Below, in pieces: positions 17,895-26,774 of a DNA stretch of 64,000 nt. The DNA is taken from NCBI RefSeq assembly GCF_003254665.1, contig NZ_QHGY01000001.1, forward strand, positions 372,001 through 436,000, given 5' to 3'. Position numbers and translations under genes: made by a program. The notes under the pieces were generated by a model. That model saw only the letters and a list, made by a program, of their open reading frames with translations, was not told the origin of the DNA and did not search any database. Origin of the DNA: Billgrantia lactosivorans (lineage in GTDB: Bacteria; Pseudomonadota; Gammaproteobacteria; Pseudomonadales; Halomonadaceae). The first letter of the stretch is position 1; each line of letters begins with the position of its first letter.

Positions 17895-19693
17895 AATGAC
17901 AGCCTCCCCCGCGACATCTGCGCCAGCGGTTCGGACTTCTCGACCTGGTCGGGGGGCAGGTTCTGAGGAATGAAGTCGTCCTTGATGCCTGGCACTCCAT
18001 AGTCATAGGCCCAGCGATAGACCACCGGCAGCTCGGCGCCGAAGTTGCCGTGGCGCGGCGGGGTGTGTTCGGTCTGCCATTCCAGGGTGGTCGCGTGCCA
18101 GGGGTTGGGCCCTGCCTCACGCCCGCGAAAGTAGCTGCGCACCAGGTTATAGAAGAACACCAGCTGCGCCAGCGCGACGATAATCGCCGCGACGCTCATG
18201 AAAGCGTTGAGGGTCTGGATCGAATCGGGAATGTAGGTGGTCAGGCCGAAGCCGTAGTAGCGGCGTGGCACGCCGGCGAAACCCATGAAATGCATCGGGT
18301 AGAAGATCGCGTAGGCGCCGAGGAAGGTGACCCAGAAGTGAATCTTGCCCAAGGTGTCGTCGAGCAGACGCCCGGTGATCTTGGGGTACCAGTGATAGAT
18401 CGCGCCGAACAGCACCAGCACCGGAGCGACAGCCATCACCATGTGGAAGTGGCCGACCACGAAATAGGTGCCCGCCAGCGGTACATCGACGGTAACGTTG
18501 CCCAGGAACAGCCCGCTGAGTCCGCCGTTGACGAAGGTGAAGATGAAGCCGATGGCGAACAGCATGGGCACCGTCAGACGGATATTGCCGCGCCACAGCG
18601 TCAGCACCCAATTGTAGACCTTGATCGCCGTGGGCACGGCGATGATCAGGGTGGTGGTGGCAAACAGGAAGCCGAAGTAGGGGTTCATGCCGCTGATGAA
18701 CATGTGATGGGCCCAGACCGCGAAACTGAGCACACCGATAAGGATGATCGCCCAGACCATCATGCGGTAGCCGAAGATGTTCTTGCGTGCATGGGTGGCG
18801 AGAATGTCGGAGACGATACCGAAGGCCGGCAGCGCAACGATATAGACTTCCGGATGGCCGAAGAACCAGAACAGGTGCTGGTAGAGCAAGGGTGTCCCCC
18901 CCGCGTGGGAAGAGGGCTCACCGAGATTGAGCATCTCCGGCAGGAAGTAGCTGGTGCCCAGCAGTAGGTCGCAGAGCATCATCAGGCTCGCCACCAGCAG
19001 CGCCGGAAAGGCCAGCAGTGCCAGCACCGTGGCCATGAAGATGCCCCAGACGGTCAATGGCAGGCGCATCAGGGTCATGCCGCGAGTGCGCGCCTGGAGC
19101 ACCGTGACCACATAGTTGAGCCCCCCCATGGTGAAGCCGGCGATGAACACACACAGCGAGACGAACATCAGCACGATACCGCCATCGACGCCCGGGGTAC
19201 CGGGACTGATCGCCTGAGGGGGATAGAGCGTCCAGCCCGCGCCCGTGGCGCCACCGGGCACGAAGAAGCTGGCCATCAGGATGATCACCGCCGCCAGGTA
19301 GAACCAGAAGCTGAGCATGTTGAGGTAGGGGAAGGCCATGTCCCTCGCGCCGCACATCAATGGGATCAGGTAGTTGCCGAAGCCTCCCAGAAACAGCGCG
19401 GTGAGCACGTACACCACCATGATCATGCCGTGCATCGTGACGTACTGCAGGTAGCTGGACGGATCAATCAACGTGAAGGTATTGGGGAACCCCAACTGCA
19501 GGCGCATCAGGATCGACAGCACCACCGCCACCACCCCGATGGCGATGGCGGTAACGCCGTACTGGATGGCGATCACCTTGGCGTCCTGGCTCCATACGTA
19601 CTTGCCGAGAAAGCTCTTGGGATGAACCAGCTCCACGTCGTCGAACTCGTCCGCCTGGGCGTGGGGTACGCTGCGCTGACCGTGTTCCGCCAT
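17891..19693 (-). CDS. ctaD: Cytochrome c oxidase subunit I
   Basis: This 600-residue haem-copper oxidase catalytic subunit has twelve or more helices. The haem and CuB ligands are present in YVTMHGMIMV, in the type A K-channel motif FFGHPEVYIVALP, in WAHHMF, and in YFVVGHFHMVM (high- and low-spin haem histidines). The tyrosine of HPEVY marks the crosslinked His-Tyr pair. The enzyme reduces oxygen to water and pumps protons. The start has GGGAGGAG upstream and is four bases from the subunit II stop. Subunit II carries CuA and two haems c, so cytochrome c rather than quinol is the expected donor. Confidence 0.95.
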   Translation of the reverse strand: MAEHGQRSVPHAQADEFDDVELVHPKSFLGKYVWSQDAKVIAIQYGVTAIAIGVVAVVLSILMRLQLGFPNTFTLIDPSSYLQYVTMHGMIMVVYVLTALFLGGFGNYLIPLMCGARDMAFPYLNMLSFWFYLAAVIILMASFFVPGGATGAGWTLYPPQAISPGTPGVDGGIVLMFVSLCVFIAGFTMGGLNYVVTVLQARTRGMTLMRLPLTVWGIFMATVLALLAFPALLVASLMMLCDLLLGTSYFLPEMLNLGEPSSHAGGTPLLYQHLFWFFGHPEVYIVALPAFGIVSDILATHARKNIFGYRMMVWAIILIGVLSFAVWAHHMFISGMNPYFGFLFATTTLIIAVPTAIKVYNWVLTLWRGNIRLTVPMLFAIGFIFTFVNGGLSGLFLGNVTVDVPLAGTYFVVGHFHMVMAVAPVLVLFGAIYHWYPKITGRLLDDTLGKIHFWVTFLGAYAIFYPMHFMGFAGVPRRYYGFGLTTYIPDSIQTLNAFMSVAAIIVALAQLVFFYNLVRSYFRGREAGPNPWHATTLEWQTEHTPPRHGNFGAELPVVYRWAYDYGVPGIKDDFIPQNLPPDQVEKSEPLAQMSRGRLSL

Positions 19694-19696
19694 GAC

Positions 19697-21100
19697 TCAC
19701 TCCTCCCTGCCGCCTGGGCTTGTCGACGCCACTTCCGCCCCGGGCTGAGGCAGGGTCATGATGTACGCCACCACGTCGCTGACTGCCCGGTCATCGACCA
19801 GCACCTGTGCCATCTCGACCATCTGGTTGCCGTAGGGGTCCTCGCGGTGCCGCCCACGCACGCCCTGGCGAAAATTCTGCAGCTGGCGCTCCAGGTACCA
19901 ATCCGACATTCCCGCCAGACGCGGCCCGTTGGTGGCGCGTATCCCCTGGCCTTGCTGGCCATGGCAGTTGGCGCAGGTGCGGAAACGCTGCGCTCCCCGT
20001 TCGGGATCACCGCCGGCAAGGCTAACCTGAACGGCTCGGTCGGGGAGGCTCGCGATATGGGCCGCCACGTCGGCGATCGCCTGACGATCGGGCAACATCG
20101 TGGCGAATGGTCGCATCAGCGGTCCAAAGCGATCGTTTTCATCGCTGCCGCGGGCGCCGGAACGGAACAGCCATAGCTGTCGTCCGATATACCACGGATC
20201 CAACCCGGCAAGCTTCGGGGCATTGAGCGCCTGGTTGCCCTGCCCCTCGGGGCCATGACAGGCGACACAGTTGTTGTAGTGCTCCTCGCCCGCCGCGGGG
20301 TCGCCTGGCGCCAGTTGGGCAAGTTCGGCATAGGTGTCCTGCGCTTTCAGCCAGGCATCGAAGTCCTCCTGCTCGACCACCTCGATGCGCCCGCGCATGG
20401 CAAAATGAGCGATCCCGCACAGCTGGGCGCAGACGATCTCGTACTCGCCAGGCACGGTGGGCGTGAACCAGAAGGAGGAAGTCTGCCCCGGCACCATGTC
20501 CATCTTGGCGCGAAAGTTGGCCACCTTGACGTTGTGCAGCACGTCCTTGGATCGCAGCACCATCTTGACCGGGCGGTCGACCGGCAGCACCAGATGCGGT
20601 GTCGTGACCAGGATGTCGTCCTGGCCGGCGAGATCGTCGGCCAGGCCAAAGGGGTTATGTTCGTCGATGAGGCGGTTGTTCACCGGCCCTAGCCGGCCAT
20701 CCTCCCCGGGGAAGCGGAAGCTCCAGTGCCACTGCTGCCCCACCACCTCGACCTCGTGGGCATCTTTCGGGGGCGAAACGAAAGAGGCCCAGACAAGCAA
20801 CCCGGGAGCCAGCAAGCCGGCAATCCCCAGCGTAGTCAGGCCGGTCAACCACAGTTCGAGCGACTTGTTCTCGGGATCGAACCGCGCTCGCCGTCGCCGG
20901 TTGAATCGGTAGCGAATGATCACATAGCCGAGGAACAGGTTGACGGCAAGGAAGACCGCCCCGGTTACCCAGAGGGTGATCAGAATGGTGTCGTCGATCG
21001 TTCCCCAGTTGGAAGCCAGCGGCGTGAGATACCAAGGGCTGAGAAAGAAGAAAAGCACCGACCCCATCGCAAGCAGGATGACCGCAACCGCAATTGCCAT
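19697..21100 (-). CDS. ctaC: Cytochrome c oxidase subunit II fused to two cytochrome c domains
   Basis: This 467-residue protein has two N-terminal membrane helices, the subunit II cupredoxin domain, then two fused cytochrome c domains. The CuA ligands are visible as H189, C224, C228, H232 and M235 in CAQLCGIAHFAM, and GQQWHWSFRF is the electron-entry region. Haem-binding motifs CVACH (278-282) and CANCH (376-380) follow. Standard caa3 subunit II proteins have one haem c domain, so this is a diheme variant. The start at 21100 follows GGAAGGAG. It is the first oxidase gene of the operon and follows a DUF1269-like gene. No assembly genes (ctaG, ctaB) are nearby. Confidence 0.93.
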   Translation of the reverse strand: MAIAVAVILLAMGSVLFFFLSPWYLTPLASNWGTIDDTILITLWVTGAVFLAVNLFLGYVIIRYRFNRRRRARFDPENKSLELWLTGLTTLGIAGLLAPGLLVWASFVSPPKDAHEVEVVGQQWHWSFRFPGEDGRLGPVNNRLIDEHNPFGLADDLAGQDDILVTTPHLVLPVDRPVKMVLRSKDVLHNVKVANFRAKMDMVPGQTSSFWFTPTVPGEYEIVCAQLCGIAHFAMRGRIEVVEQEDFDAWLKAQDTYAELAQLAPGDPAAGEEHYNNCVACHGPEGQGNQALNAPKLAGLDPWYIGRQLWLFRSGARGSDENDRFGPLMRPFATMLPDRQAIADVAAHIASLPDRAVQVSLAGGDPERGAQRFRTCANCHGQQGQGIRATNGPRLAGMSDWYLERQLQNFRQGVRGRHREDPYGNQMVEMAQVLVDDRAVSDVVAYIMTLPQPGAEVASTSPGGREE

Positions 21101-21160
21101 GGCTCTCTCCTTCCGCTGAGCAAGGAGTCGAAACACCAATATCGCTGGCGATACGCAAGC

Positions 21161-21697
21161 CTAGATGCCGGTGCCACAATGGTGTCGGCGCTCTTCCGCC
21201 GTAACCTTGTCGATGATGACCTCGGGATGATGACGATGTATTGCCGAGTAGATCATCGACTCTCGCTCCTTGGGGACATCGACCATCATCAGGTAAGCCC
21301 CATGCTCGATCTCCTCTTCATACTTGTCGACTTTGACGTCATGCACCGAAACGCCGACCATGGTGCTTGTCCAGACACCGAACAAACCACCAAAGATGCC
21401 CATTCCAATAATCAGGGTCATGAACCCGGTATTGGTAAAGTCTTCACCCAGCACGTAGTAGACCACCACCCCGAGAACGCACCCCAGAGGCAGGCCGAAC
21501 AGCAGGCCGCGTACCGCGGCGTGTGCCACGTCGGAAGTCTGGAGCAGGCTGCTGCTGTTGACGCCATTCTCCTCGAGCTTCAACCAGTCACGGCCCGTGA
21601 CATGGACTTCCTTCTTGGTCAGCCCCAGGTCGGTCAGCTCGTGAGCGATCTTGATGGTGGTAGCCAGGTCGGGGGTAAGAAAGTAGAGGCGCTGCAT
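21161..21697 (-). CDS. DUF1269-like conserved membrane protein
   Basis: This 178-residue protein has a soluble N-terminal region (MQRLYFLTPDLATTIKIA), a glycine-rich double membrane hairpin in the middle (about residues 80-125, including LIIGMGIFGGLFGVW) and a charged C-terminus. The pattern matches the DUF1269 group, often annotated as a stress-related membrane protein of unknown function. It has a strong GAGGAGGG ribosome-binding site. It is the leading gene of the minus-strand run and lies 60 bp before oxidase subunit II, so it may share that transcript. Confidence 0.65.
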   Translation of the reverse strand: MQRLYFLTPDLATTIKIAHELTDLGLTKKEVHVTGRDWLKLEENGVNSSSLLQTSDVAHAAVRGLLFGLPLGCVLGVVVYYVLGEDFTNTGFMTLIIGMGIFGGLFGVWTSTMVGVSVHDVKVDKYEEEIEHGAYLMMVDVPKERESMIYSAIHRHHPEVIIDKVTAEERRHHCGTGI

Positions 21698-22134
21698 GGC
21701 ATGCCCTCCTCGATGAATCAGGGGCGACGCAACGCGACTGGGGGAGCACAATCAACTGTGCAACAGATTTCCTTTATTAATAATCCCTAACACATCACGG
21801 CGTCTTTAGTTGACCCGATCCGTTGGGTATTGTCTTTATCAAGGTTGTCCATATTTTGTTTCGGGGCAAGGGACTTTTACCCCGATTGGCGGCGCCCGGC
21901 TGGAGCGCCTGCGTGACGCACAATGGGCAGACCGACTTCGGGATCGAAGCCGGCATTAACGGAAACGCTTGGCCCCGTGTCTGCGAAGTGAGATTTCGTT
22001 GTCACGGTGATGCTGCGCGGCTGCCGGGAGGAGACGTCTTGCGCCGAGGCGCTCAGCTGACAGCAGGTGCCTCGCACCCACCATCCGGTTAGACTGGGGG
22101 CATCGATATCTTGGCTTGAAGGACGCAACACAGC
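21698..22134. other. Divergent intergenic region between the oxidase run and hutC
   Basis: This 437-bp stretch holds no convincing gene. It contains an inverted repeat GCACA-N6-TGTGC at 21746-21761, about 50 bp upstream of the DUF1269-like gene, and an AT-rich tract at 21765-21790; both could belong to the oxidase promoter. The half nearer hutC (21880-22134) is G+C-rich and shows no HutC-type operator. Confidence 0.4.
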
Positions 22135-22851
22135 ATGGGCAGCACTCCCCCGCTCTACCTGCAGATCCAACAGCACCTGCTGGAGAAGATACAGGGAGGC
22201 GAATGGCCGGCGCATCACCAGATTCCCCCCGAGGAGCAGCTGGCGCGAGACTTCGGTGTCAGCCGCATGACCGCCAACAAGGCGATCCGCGATCTCGTGC
22301 AGCAGGGCTACCTGACGCGCCAGCCGGGGCTCGGCACCTTCGTCACCGATCGCAAGGTGGAATCGTCGCTGGTCGACGTGCACAACATCGCCGAGGAGAT
22401 CCGGGGGCGCGGCCATCGCTACAGCAACGACGTGCTGCTGGCCGAGGCCATTGCCGCCGACGACGAGGTGGCCTTGCGCCTGGGCGTACGTCTCGGCACG
22501 CGGGTCTACCATACCCGCATCGTGCACCGTGAGAACGGCGTGCCGATCCAGCTCGAGGAGCGTTTCGTCAACCCGCGCTGGGTGCCCGACTACCTGGAAA
22601 CCGACTTTCGCCAGCACACCCCCAACGAGGTTCTGGTGGCGGCCTGCCCCATCACCGATATCGAGCACGTGGTCGAAGCGATACGGGTCGACGGCGTGAC
22701 CGCGGCGTACCTGGAGATCGATGTCTCGCTACCCTGCCTGAGCATGATCCGGCGCACCTGGTCGGGCGAGCACCTGATCAGCTATGCCCGGCTGATCCAT
22801 CCGGGCGATCGCTACAAGTTGCGCTCCGCGGTGCACCGCAACAACGCCTGA
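22135..22851 (+). CDS. hutC: GntR-family repressor of histidine utilisation
   Basis: This 238-residue regulator has an N-terminal winged helix of the GntR type (IPPEEQLARDFGVSRMTANKA, about residues 28-48) and a C-terminal UTRA ligand-binding domain. HutC proteins repress hut genes and release DNA when they bind urocanate. Two palindromic TGTATATACA sites, the kind HutC recognises, flank the nearby divergent promoter region at 24.3-24.5 kb. The gene is separated from hutIGUH by a convergent carrier gene and ends with a strong hairpin at 22867-22890. Confidence 0.93.
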   Translation: MGSTPPLYLQIQQHLLEKIQGGEWPAHHQIPPEEQLARDFGVSRMTANKAIRDLVQQGYLTRQPGLGTFVTDRKVESSLVDVHNIAEEIRGRGHRYSNDVLLAEAIAADDEVALRLGVRLGTRVYHTRIVHRENGVPIQLEERFVNPRWVPDYLETDFRQHTPNEVLVAACPITDIEHVVEAIRVDGVTAAYLEIDVSLPCLSMIRRTWSGEHLISYARLIHPGDRYKLRSAVHRNNA

Positions 22852-22866
22852 GCGTTGCAGCATGTC

Positions 22867-22890
22867 GTGGCCGGGCGGGTGCCCGGCCAC
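22867..22890. terminator. Strong hairpin between convergent hutC and carrier gene
   Basis: GTGGCCGGGC and GCCCGGCCAC form a perfect 10-bp stem with the loop GGGT. It lies 15 bp after the hutC stop and 14 bp after the end of the convergent gene, so it can serve both. It lacks a T-run. Confidence 0.55.
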
Positions 22891-22904
22891 GGAGTCGGGT
22901 CGGA

Positions 22905-24236
22905 TCAGGCGCCGCTCATGGCCTGAACCAGGTACCCCGCCGGCACGGCAAGCATCAGGCTCAACGCCACGCGCAGGAACCACACGGCCACGATGCGCCC
23001 TACCGAGAGCGGAATGCTGGTCGCCAGGATGCAGGGAATCGAAGCGGAGAAGAACAGCACCGCCGAGACCGATACCACACCGGCAGCGAAACGGGCGACG
23101 AAGTCGGCTTCCGTCATCAGCAATGCGGGCAGGAACATTTCTGCCAGCCCCGCCGCGGATGCCTGGGCCAGCGCCATGCCGTCCTCGAGCCCCCAGATCG
23201 CCACGAAGGGGTAGAACAGCACCCCCAGCCACTCGAACAGCGGGGTGTACTTGGCGACCAGCAGACCGAGCAGCCCCACCGACATGATCGACGGCAGGAT
23301 GCTGATCGCCATCAGCAGCCCTTCACGCACGTTCAATGCCACGCTTCGATGCAGCCCCGGCGCCCTGTCCGCCACTGCCAGGCCGGTCTTCCACGCGGTG
23401 GCGAGCCGCTTGCCGGGTATTGCCTCGGGCTCGCCGTCGCTCCGGGCATCGTCCAGGCGGGACAGCGGTGGCAGGCGCACGGTAATCGCGGTCACCAGAA
23501 AAGTAATCGCCAGCGTCAGCCAGAAATAGAGATTCCATACGCTCATCAGCTCCAGGGTACGAGCCACGATGATCATGAAGGTGGCCGAGACCGTGGAGAA
23601 GCCGGTGGCAATGATGGCCGCTTCGCGTGCCGAGTACTGCCCGGCCTGGTAGACCCGGTTGGTGATCAGCAGGCCGATCGAGTAGCTGCCCACGAACGAC
23701 GCCACCGCATCGATGGCACTGCGTCCCGGCGTGCGCCAGATCGGCCGCATGACCGGCTGCAGCAATACCCCGACCAGCTCCAGCAGCCCGTAGCCGATCA
23801 GCAGCGCCAGGAATACCGCACCGATCGGTACGATCAACCCGACCGGTATCACCAGCTTGTCGAACAGGAACGGCAGCATGTCCGGCTCATGCAGTAGCGC
23901 CGGCCCCCAGCCCGTCAGCGCCATCACGGCTACCGCCACGCCGGCCAGCTTCAGCAGGGTGAAGATGCGCTCGGTCAGGTTGCGCTTCCAGCTCCCCTTC
24001 CACAATGGATAAGCCGCGCCGGCCAGGATCAGCGCCAGCGCATACAGGCCGGCGGCTTCGCCCAGCAAGCCTCGGGCCGCGGTGACCATGTGGTCGAGCA
24101 GGATGGTCTGGCGCCCGCCGAGGGTGACGGGAACGAAGAAGATCAGGATGCCCAGTGAGCTGGGCACGAACAGCTTGGCTGCCGTGACCCAGGCGCCACC
24201 ATGCAAGTTTCGGGTGGCCGGTTCCGGTATCGCCAT
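22905..24236 (-). CDS. YjiH-family membrane carrier in the hut region
   Basis: This 443-residue polytopic membrane protein is paralogous to the product of 5062-6441. It has the Gate-domain signature GRSAIDAVASFVGSYSIG near residues 170-187, then YSAREAAIIATGFS. It is divergent from hutI across a region with two HutC-type operators, one of which (24304-24315) lies 68 bp before its start. It is therefore probably induced with the histidine genes and may import histidine or urocanate. The family's substrates are not established. The start follows GAGGAAACG. Confidence 0.8.
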   Translation of the reverse strand: MAIPEPATRNLHGGAWVTAAKLFVPSSLGILIFFVPVTLGGRQTILLDHMVTAARGLLGEAAGLYALALILAGAAYPLWKGSWKRNLTERIFTLLKLAGVAVAVMALTGWGPALLHEPDMLPFLFDKLVIPVGLIVPIGAVFLALLIGYGLLELVGVLLQPVMRPIWRTPGRSAIDAVASFVGSYSIGLLITNRVYQAGQYSAREAAIIATGFSTVSATFMIIVARTLELMSVWNLYFWLTLAITFLVTAITVRLPPLSRLDDARSDGEPEAIPGKRLATAWKTGLAVADRAPGLHRSVALNVREGLLMAISILPSIMSVGLLGLLVAKYTPLFEWLGVLFYPFVAIWGLEDGMALAQASAAGLAEMFLPALLMTEADFVARFAAGVVSVSAVLFFSASIPCILATSIPLSVGRIVAVWFLRVALSLMLAVPAGYLVQAMSGA

Positions 24237-24303
24237 GGTCGTTTCCTCGCATTGTGATTGTGGTCGTGGGGCTTGTCCTGCGGGTTGGCAGGGACACGTC
24301 TAT

Positions 24304-24315
24304 TTGTATATACAA
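24304..24315. promoter_or_regulatory. HutC-type operator, carrier side
   Basis: TTGTATATACAA is a perfect 12-bp palindrome containing TGTATATACA, the core bound by HutC-family repressors. It lies 68 bp upstream of the YjiH-type carrier gene. Confidence 0.75.
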
Positions 24316-24512
24316 TAAAGCGCGACCAAGCACCAAAAACGATTTGCCGAAGCCTCTCATGCCTTAGTCTAAAAACCACACTGCACTGCTAGGCAGCCAG
24401 ACAATAGTCACCTGTTTCTATTGAATTTAATGAACCTATTGGTGAGCTGGCTACGGTTCGTCGCCGCTGTCGTGCCGGGAGCGGCTTGACCTCACGGCCA
24501 TCACGATTTAAA

Positions 24513-24522
24513 TGTATATACA
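24513..24522. promoter_or_regulatory. HutC-type operator, hutI side
   Basis: TGTATATACA repeats the core of the site at 24304-24315. It lies 21 bp before the hutI start codon, where a bound repressor would block transcription of hutIGUH. Confidence 0.75.
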
Positions 24523-24543
24523 ATACGAATGACAGGAGCCACC

Positions 24544-25776
24544 ATGACCACCTCCCCACCGATCCGCCGACTCTGGCGCGACGTCACACTGTTCGATGGC
24601 ATGGATACCCTACCCGAGCCGATGGCGGTCATCGTCGAGGGCGGGCGCATCGTGCGCGTGGTGCCTTCCGCCCGGCTCGCCGACGACGAAGCCGCAAACT
24701 GCACGCTGCAGGGAACGGGAGGAGTGCTGACCCCCGGCCTCATCGACTGCCATACCCACCTGGTGTTCGGCGGCTCGCGGGCCGATGAATTCGAGAGCCG
24801 CCTGGAGGGTGTCAGCTACGAGGAGATCGCCCGGCGCGGTGGCGGGATACTGAGCACGGTGCACGCCACCCGGGCCGCCAGCGAGGAAGCCCTCTTCCAA
24901 GCGGCGAAATCCAGGCTCGAAGCCCTGATGCGCGAAGGCGTGACGACCGTGGAGATCAAGTCCGGCTACGGGCTGAACGTGGCGGACGAGCTCAAGATGC
25001 TGCGCGTGGCGCGCCGCCTCGGCGAGGCGCTGCCGGTGAGGGTGGTGACCACACTGCTGGGAGCCCATGCCCTGCCCCCGGAGTTCAAGGACGACAGCGA
25101 CGGCTACATCGACCTGGTATGCCGCGAGATGATTCCCGCCGCCGCCGAACAGCGCCTGGCCGATGCCGTGGACGTGTTCTGCGAGAAGATCGCCTTCTCC
25201 GTGGCCCAGTGCGAGCGCGTCTTCGAAGCCGCCGAAGCCCACGGCCTGCCGATCAAGGCCCATGCCGAGCAGCTCTCGAACCTGGGCGGCAGCGCCATGG
25301 CGGCCCGCCACGGTGCACTTTCCGCCGACCATATCGAGTACCTCGACGAGGCCGGCGTCGCCGCCCTGGGTGAGGCCGGCAGCGTCGCGGTGCTGCTGCC
25401 CGGCGCCTTCCATACCCTGCGCGAGACGCAACTGCCACCCATTGCCGCGCTGCGCGAGGCCGGCGTGCCGATGGCCGTCGCCACCGATGCCAACCCCGGC
25501 AGCTCGCCGCTGTTTATGCCGACGCTGATGCTCAACTTCGCCTGCACGCTGTTCCGCCTGACACCGCGGGAGGCCCTGGCCGGCATGACCACCCACGGCG
25601 CTCGCGCCCTCGGCCTGCATCGGCAATCACTCGGACACATCGCCGAAGGCGCCTCGGCGGATTTGTGCCTGTGGGACGCCGAGACGCCTGCCGAGCTGGC
25701 CTATGCCGTGCAACCCGGCCGGCTTCGCCAACGTATCTACCAGGGAGCGCTGACCCATGGCCAAGACCAACCCTGA
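24544..25776 (+). CDS. hutI: Imidazolonepropionase
   Basis: This 410-residue amidohydrolase opens the ring of 4-imidazolone-5-propionate to give N-formimino-glutamate, the third step of histidine breakdown. The metal-binding motif [12 protein letters not shown] is near residue 70, and the substrate-binding features [10 protein letters not shown] and [10 protein letters not shown] are present. An ATG at 24544 preceded by AGGAG is chosen over the in-frame ATG at 24529. Its end overlaps hutG by 20 bp. The promoter carries a HutC-type operator. Confidence 0.96.
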   Translation: MTTSPPIRRLWRDVTLFDGMDTLPEPMAVIVEGGRIVRVVPSARLADDEAANCTLQGTGGVLTPGLIDCHTHLVFGGSRADEFESRLEGVSYEEIARRGGGILSTVHATRAASEEALFQAAKSRLEALMREGVTTVEIKSGYGLNVADELKMLRVARRLGEALPVRVVTTLLGAHALPPEFKDDSDGYIDLVCREMIPAAAEQRLADAVDVFCEKIAFSVAQCERVFEAAEAHGLPIKAHAEQLSNLGGSAMAARHGALSADHIEYLDEAGVAALGEAGSVAVLLPGAFHTLRETQLPPIAALREAGVPMAVATDANPGSSPLFMPTLMLNFACTLFRLTPREALAGMTTHGARALGLHRQSLGHIAEGASADLCLWDAETPAELAYAVQPGRLRQRIYQGALTHGQDQP

Positions 25777-26734
25777 TCCGCACCTGGCCGACCCGGCCAT
25801 CGACATGTCCCTCTGGGCCGGACGCGAGGATCCGGAGCCCGACAGCCTGCGCTGGCATCAAGTGATGACTCCGCTGAAACGGGACGCCAGCCCGGGCATC
25901 GCCCTGCTCGGCTTCGCCTGCGACGCCGGCGTGGCGCGCAACCAGGGACGCATCGGCGCCGCCGAAGGGCCGCGCGCCATTCGCCGCGCGCTGGCCCCAC
26001 TGGCCTGGCATCGGACCGCCCCCGTCTTTGATGCCGGCGACGTGAACTGCCACGGCAACGACGATCTCGAAGCGGCGCAACAGCGCCTGGCCGAGCGGGT
26101 CGCCACACTGCTGTCGGCGTCGCACCTGCCACTGATTCTCGGCGGCGGTCATGAAGTCGCCTTCGGCAGCTGGTCGGGCCTGGCCCGCCATCTGCAAGCT
26201 CAGGGCGAGGCGCGGCCACGGGTCGGCATCGTCAATTTCGACGCCCATTTCGATCTGCGCGACCCGGGCCGGACGGCCTCCTCCGGCACCCCCTTCGCCC
26301 AGATCGCCGCGGAGTGCCAGCGCCGGGGCTGGCCGTTCCGCTACGCCTGCCTGGGGGTCAGCCGCGCCAGCAACACCCGCGCCCTGTTCGCCCGCGCACG
26401 CGAACTCGGCGTGCTGGTACGCGAAGACCGCGAGTTCACGGCGCAGCAGCTGGACGCCATCGTGCGCGACTTGCAGCGCTTCATGGCGCACTGCGACCAC
26501 CTCTACCTGACGGTCGACCTCGACGTGCTGCCGGCCGCCGAGGCGCCTGGCGTCAGCGCACCCGCCGCCCGTGGCGTATCGCTGGCGCTGCTCGAACCGC
26601 TGATCGAGGCGGTGCGTGACAGCGGCAAGCTGCGCCTGGCCGACATCGCCGAACTCAACCCCGGTTTCGACATCGACGCCCGCACCGCCCGCGCCGCGGC
26701 GCGCCTGATCCACCAGCTCACGCTGGAGAGCTGA
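25757..26734 (+). CDS. hutG: Formimidoylglutamase
   Basis: This 325-residue ureohydrolase converts N-formimino-glutamate into glutamate and formamide. The manganese ligands are in [15 protein letters not shown] and TVDLDVLP. It belongs to the same fold family as the guanidinobutyrase at 4072-5022 but is clearly a different subfamily. The presence of hutG, not hutF, shows a direct one-step route to glutamate. It overlaps hutI by 20 bp. Confidence 0.94.
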   Translation: MAKTNPDPHLADPAIDMSLWAGREDPEPDSLRWHQVMTPLKRDASPGIALLGFACDAGVARNQGRIGAAEGPRAIRRALAPLAWHRTAPVFDAGDVNCHGNDDLEAAQQRLAERVATLLSASHLPLILGGGHEVAFGSWSGLARHLQAQGEARPRVGIVNFDAHFDLRDPGRTASSGTPFAQIAAECQRRGWPFRYACLGVSRASNTRALFARARELGVLVREDREFTAQQLDAIVRDLQRFMAHCDHLYLTVDLDVLPAAEAPGVSAPAARGVSLALLEPLIEAVRDSGKLRLADIAELNPGFDIDARTARAAARLIHQLTLES

Positions 26735-26774
26735 GCCACCCCCGAATCAGCACCAGACAACGAGAGAGACGTGC

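Noticed and set aside
21823..22092. Possible 89-codon gene between the oxidase run and hutC
   Set aside because: It starts at a non-ATG codon without a ribosome-binding site, the product looks random, and it lies in a likely promoter region.
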